NCBI GenBank assembly: GCA_027318915.1
Contig: DAHVOH010000053.1
Location: forward strand, 1 to 23,728
Direction of reading: 5' to 3'
Source of the DNA: Clostridiales bacterium
GTDB taxonomy: Bacteria > Bacillota_E > Sulfobacillia > Sulfobacillales > JAIMBI01
DNA: 23,728 nucleotides
Shown here: positions 21,585 to 23,728 of the stretch, piece after piece
How positions within the stretch are numbered: the first letter of the stretch is position 1
Layout: the number at the start of each line of letters is the position of its first letter
Notes under the pieces: generated by a model
Database searches by the model: none
What the model was told of the DNA's origin: nothing
What the model saw: the letters and a program-made list of their open reading frames with translations, nothing else
Position numbers and translations under genes: made by a program

Positions 21585-22051
21585 GTGACTCCTCGCATCG
21601 CCATCGCCGCGTCGCCCCCGACGTGGCCCAGGCCGTCTCGGCCAGGGAGCGGGTCTTGGAACGCTCGCCGATTGAACCACAGCTCCGTGAGCTGATGAAG
21701 GTGCGGGCCTCGCAGATCAATGGGTGCGGATATTGTCTCGACATGCATGCGGAGGCGGCGCGGGCATAGGGGGAACCGGAGCAAAGGCTATACGCGCTGT
21801 CTCCGTGGCACGAGTCTCCGTTCTTCACCGACCGCGAGCGGGCTGCCTTGGCGTGGACCGAAGCGGTGACGGATCTCACCGTTCGGGTGCCGGACACGGT
21901 CTACGACTTGGTGCGTACCCATTTCTCCGCAGCGGAGGTTGTCTATCTGACGCTGGCCGTGATGGCCATCAACGCGTGGAACCGGTTGGCCGTCAGCCTG
22001 CGTACGGTGCCCGGGTCCCATCGACACGAGTCGTCCGGTCGGGAGACATGA
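21585..22051 (+). pseudogene. AhpD-like carboxymuconolactone decarboxylase family protein, two lesions
   Basis: A strong GGAAGGAGG site precedes GTG at 21585 (frame VTPRIAIAAS). Homology then continues one frame over (APDVAQAVSARERVLERSPI, LRELMKVRASQINGCGYCLD), consistent with a one-base deletion in the run of C at about 21612-21616. An in-frame TAG at 21767-21769 follows EAARA. The same frame resumes with GEPEQRLYALSPWHESPFF, RERAALAWTEAVTDL, HFSAAEVVYLTLAVMAINAW and NRLAVSLR to TGA at 22051. Known: AhpD/CMD proteins use a C-G-Y-C type CxxC with a His three residues later for peroxide reduction; that site is intact. Total length matches a normal ~155-residue protein. The good preservation indicates recent inactivation, unless recoding occurs or the lesions are sequencing errors. 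Confidence 0.88.
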
Positions 22052-22466
22052 CAGTGAGCAAAGGGACGGGATTGCCGGCGTTCACCCCCCAGCGGCAGGT
22101 TTGCCGCTCCGATCGGCCGAAGACGCGTCCCGCTTCATCGACTCTGGCCCTGTGGCCCGTGCCGCGCGGGTCGTACCGGACGGCGGCCCTAGGTGATTCC
22201 CCTGGGTTTTGTGCCCGACACGCCCCACCGCATGTGGCTACACACCCCCTGCAGCAGCCGCAGCGCCTTCGGGCAAACGGCCGCCCACACCGCGGATGCC
22301 TGTGCCTGGAATGTGTCACCGTGGGAGAGGTCACGCCCGGTGCGCTCTACGGGGGTCCCGAAGGGACGTTGGCGCCGGGCTACCCCTACGCCTCGACCAT
22401 TGTCCGCTATCAGCGGTCGGTCGATGTGCTGACGCGAAAACCCAATGGTGTGACCAGACGCCATGA
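22052..22466. other. About 415 bases without a recognisable gene
   Basis: A plus-strand frame is open throughout and has a few protein-like words (for example GALYGGPEGTLAPGYPYAST at about 22339-22398), but it could not be assigned. It may be the decayed 5' part of the following broken gene. Confidence 0.35.
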
Positions 22467-23317
22467 GCCGCATCCGAACCGGGCCGAGCGCTTAAGCTGC
22501 ATCGCTCCACCCACGCGGTGGAGAAGGTACGGTGTGACACCGGGGGCCGGCCGACCCGGCTCAGGCCCTGGATATCGGACCGTCTGGCCCGCGACCTGGT
22601 CCGACAGCTGCAAGCCCGTCGCCTGTCGGTTTGGCACGACGCCTCGCTGTGACTTGGTTGAGCGCGGCGGAGGCGACGCACGTCCGTCATGTGGCACTTC
22701 GTTGAACCAGCCCGAGATGCGGAGACGCCGTCTGGCACCTGGACTTCGTGCTCGGCCGATGGGCCGCCGCACCCGACCAGGGACGCGCATGGCGGAGTTT
22801 AGCCGAACGCCTTGTCCGCCAGCTGGGTGGGGGTCAAGCCCCCGCGCTGGTGCCGGGACTGGTACAGGCACGTCTGGGAACGGTTCTCATCCTGGCCCGC
22901 TACCTTCAACCTCCGCTGGCGGCGGTTCGGGTTCTCACCCTGGGAGCTCATGTTGGACTGGAGGTACGCATGCTGAGGGACTGGGGTGCCGCGGCAATCA
23001 GCATCGAGCGAAACCCGACCGCCTTTGAGATCGGTGTCGAGGCGGGTGTGGTTCCGCCCAAAGCGGCGGTGGCGGCCAACGCCGGCACGTACCTGGCGCA
23101 GGCCCACGCGGGGAAATCCCGCTACCACCTCATCGTGATCGCGGCTCCGTCGGATCCCGCCTGGCCCGGTTGGCTCGCCCCCGCCTCGGCCCGACTGACC
23201 GCCGACCGTCGGTTGATGGTTGTTGCCTATTGGGCGGATCTCGCCGTCGGCTGGCGCACCCTGGCCACGCCGTGCGTGGAAGGGACCATGGGGGGACTCG
23301 TGGTGCGGCGCGCCTAA
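22467..23317 (+). pseudogene. Rossmann-fold / SAM-methyltransferase-like gene, probably 5'-broken
   Basis: The clear part is the frame from about 22706 to 23317. It contains V-R-V-L-T-L-G-A-H-V-G-L-E, a Rossmann first strand and glycine loop, then A-A-I-S-I-E-R-N-P, an acidic residue at the end of strand 2 as in SAM-binding folds, and Y-H-L-I-V-I-A-A-P as strand 4. The candidate start GTG at 22748 has no ribosome binding site and cuts into a helix. Upstream, protein-like sequence lies in another frame (LKLHRSTHAVEKV, WISDRLARDLVRQLQARRLS to about 22648), then TWLSAAEATHVRHVALR in the final frame up to a TGA at 22703. That needs one frameshift and one stop. The family is uncertain; a methyltransferase is the best guess. 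The 3' half could still be expressed. Confidence 0.45.
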
Positions 23318-23728
23318 ATGTCCCTGCCGCCGGACTCGGGCGCCAGTCCGGTGAGAGATCGTCCGCCGGTCCATGCACATTCCGGACCCGAGTCCATGCG
23401 CAACGGGCGCCTTGCATCGGCCTCGAATCCACGGCGATAGACGTCGCCGGGTGCCGAGTCGGGGTGTCGCGGTCATCCGTCGCCCCATCGTTGACGCGTG
23501 CGGGCACCCGCCTCAGCCGCACGGGACCAACGCCTGACGCCGGCGAGACATCAGGATGTCCGGGGTCGGCGCGGTTGCCTCGTGCGAATTTCATCGGAGG
23601 CCAAGACCCTTCACGCTTCACGGAGCGGTGACGGGAATCAGCAGCGCCCAGCCAGTCCGGCCACTGACTCCATCCGATTGATTATAGGGCACGTATTCAG
23701 GCCCCCCGGCGCCACCCGTTCCCGGTCC
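23318..23728. other. Terminal 411 bases, no recognisable gene
   Basis: It contains nested inverted repeats at 23330-23395 just after the preceding stop codon. An AT-rich patch (TTGATTATAGGG near 23677) could be part of a promoter for a gene beyond the window. Both-strand frames are Arg/Pro/Gly-rich and unconvincing. Confidence 0.4.
23330..23395. repeat. Nested, mutually exclusive inverted repeats
   Basis: CCGGACT at 23330-23336 pairs perfectly with AGTCCGG at 23345-23351 around an 8-base loop. The overlapping GGACTCGGG at 23332-23340 pairs perfectly with CCCGAGTCC at 23387-23395. The two pairings compete for the same bases. No T-run follows either arm. Confidence 0.5.

Noticed and set aside
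21866..21879. Fifth GTGA-N6-TCAC match
   Set aside because: It lies inside the AhpD-like coding sequence and lacks the GATCAC right half shared by the four intergenic boxes.
23419..23436. T-arm-like CTCGAATCC suggesting a tRNA
   Set aside because: No acceptor stem, D-arm or anticodon arm can be drawn around it. No other tRNA or rRNA signal was seen in the window.
1..23728. CRISPR arrays or long direct repeats
   Set aside because: No regularly spaced repeats of 20-40 bases were noticed anywhere.

Overview
The window is about 65% GC by eye. It has strong AGGAGG-type ribosome binding sites, many GTG and some TTG starts, lipoprotein signal peptides and an ABC sugar importer. This fits a high-GC Gram-positive such as a Sulfobacillus/Thermaerobacter-type Firmicute. 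That placement is inference; there is no rRNA or other marker here.

Layout. (1) 1-2445, plus strand: the 3' end of a ureohydrolase (agmatinase/arginase family), then a Zn-dependent M20 amidase of the N-carbamoyl-amino-acid / allantoate type. (2) 7786-2496, minus strand: an apparent five-gene operon of sugar permease, sugar-binding lipoprotein, second sugar permease, HAD phosphatase and beta-CASP/RNase J-like metallo-hydrolase. It has an extended -10 promoter but no ATPase gene. (3) 8394-11700: a half-length UPF0016/GDT1 membrane protein, then a patch of mobile-element debris: a frameshifted actin-like (ParM-type) fragment behind a perfect terminator hairpin, an apparently intact MNT-HEPN pair, and a broken IS110-type transposase. 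(4) 11716-14011: a secreted lipoprotein, a full-length but heavily decayed FAD/NAD(P)H oxidoreductase pseudogene, and an intact DUF488 gene. (5) 14760-21316: the most coherent and interesting block, holding three paralogous polytopic membrane proteins with a conserved H-x2-TLGF signature, a DUF59/MIP18-like protein, three DUF2249 proteins, a CRP-type regulator and a Rieske ferredoxin. (6) 21422-23317: an AhpD-like carboxymuconolactone-decarboxylase pseudogene and a broken Rossmann/methyltransferase-like gene.

Block 5 looks like one regulon. Four intergenic 14-mers of the form GTGA-N6-TCAC, all ending GATCAC, sit in the divergent DUF59/DUF2249 spacer, twice in the divergent DUF2249/DUF2249 spacer, and upstream of the AhpD-like pseudogene. 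The CRP-type protein encoded in the block carries the R-E-x3-R recognition-helix residues that read GTGA in classical CRP. I infer a redox or nitrosative-stress respiratory accessory module built around heme-copper-oxidase-like membrane proteins; its substrate is unknown.

The window is unusually rich in decayed genes: at least four clear pseudogenes, plus several 400-800 base stretches in which I recognise nothing.
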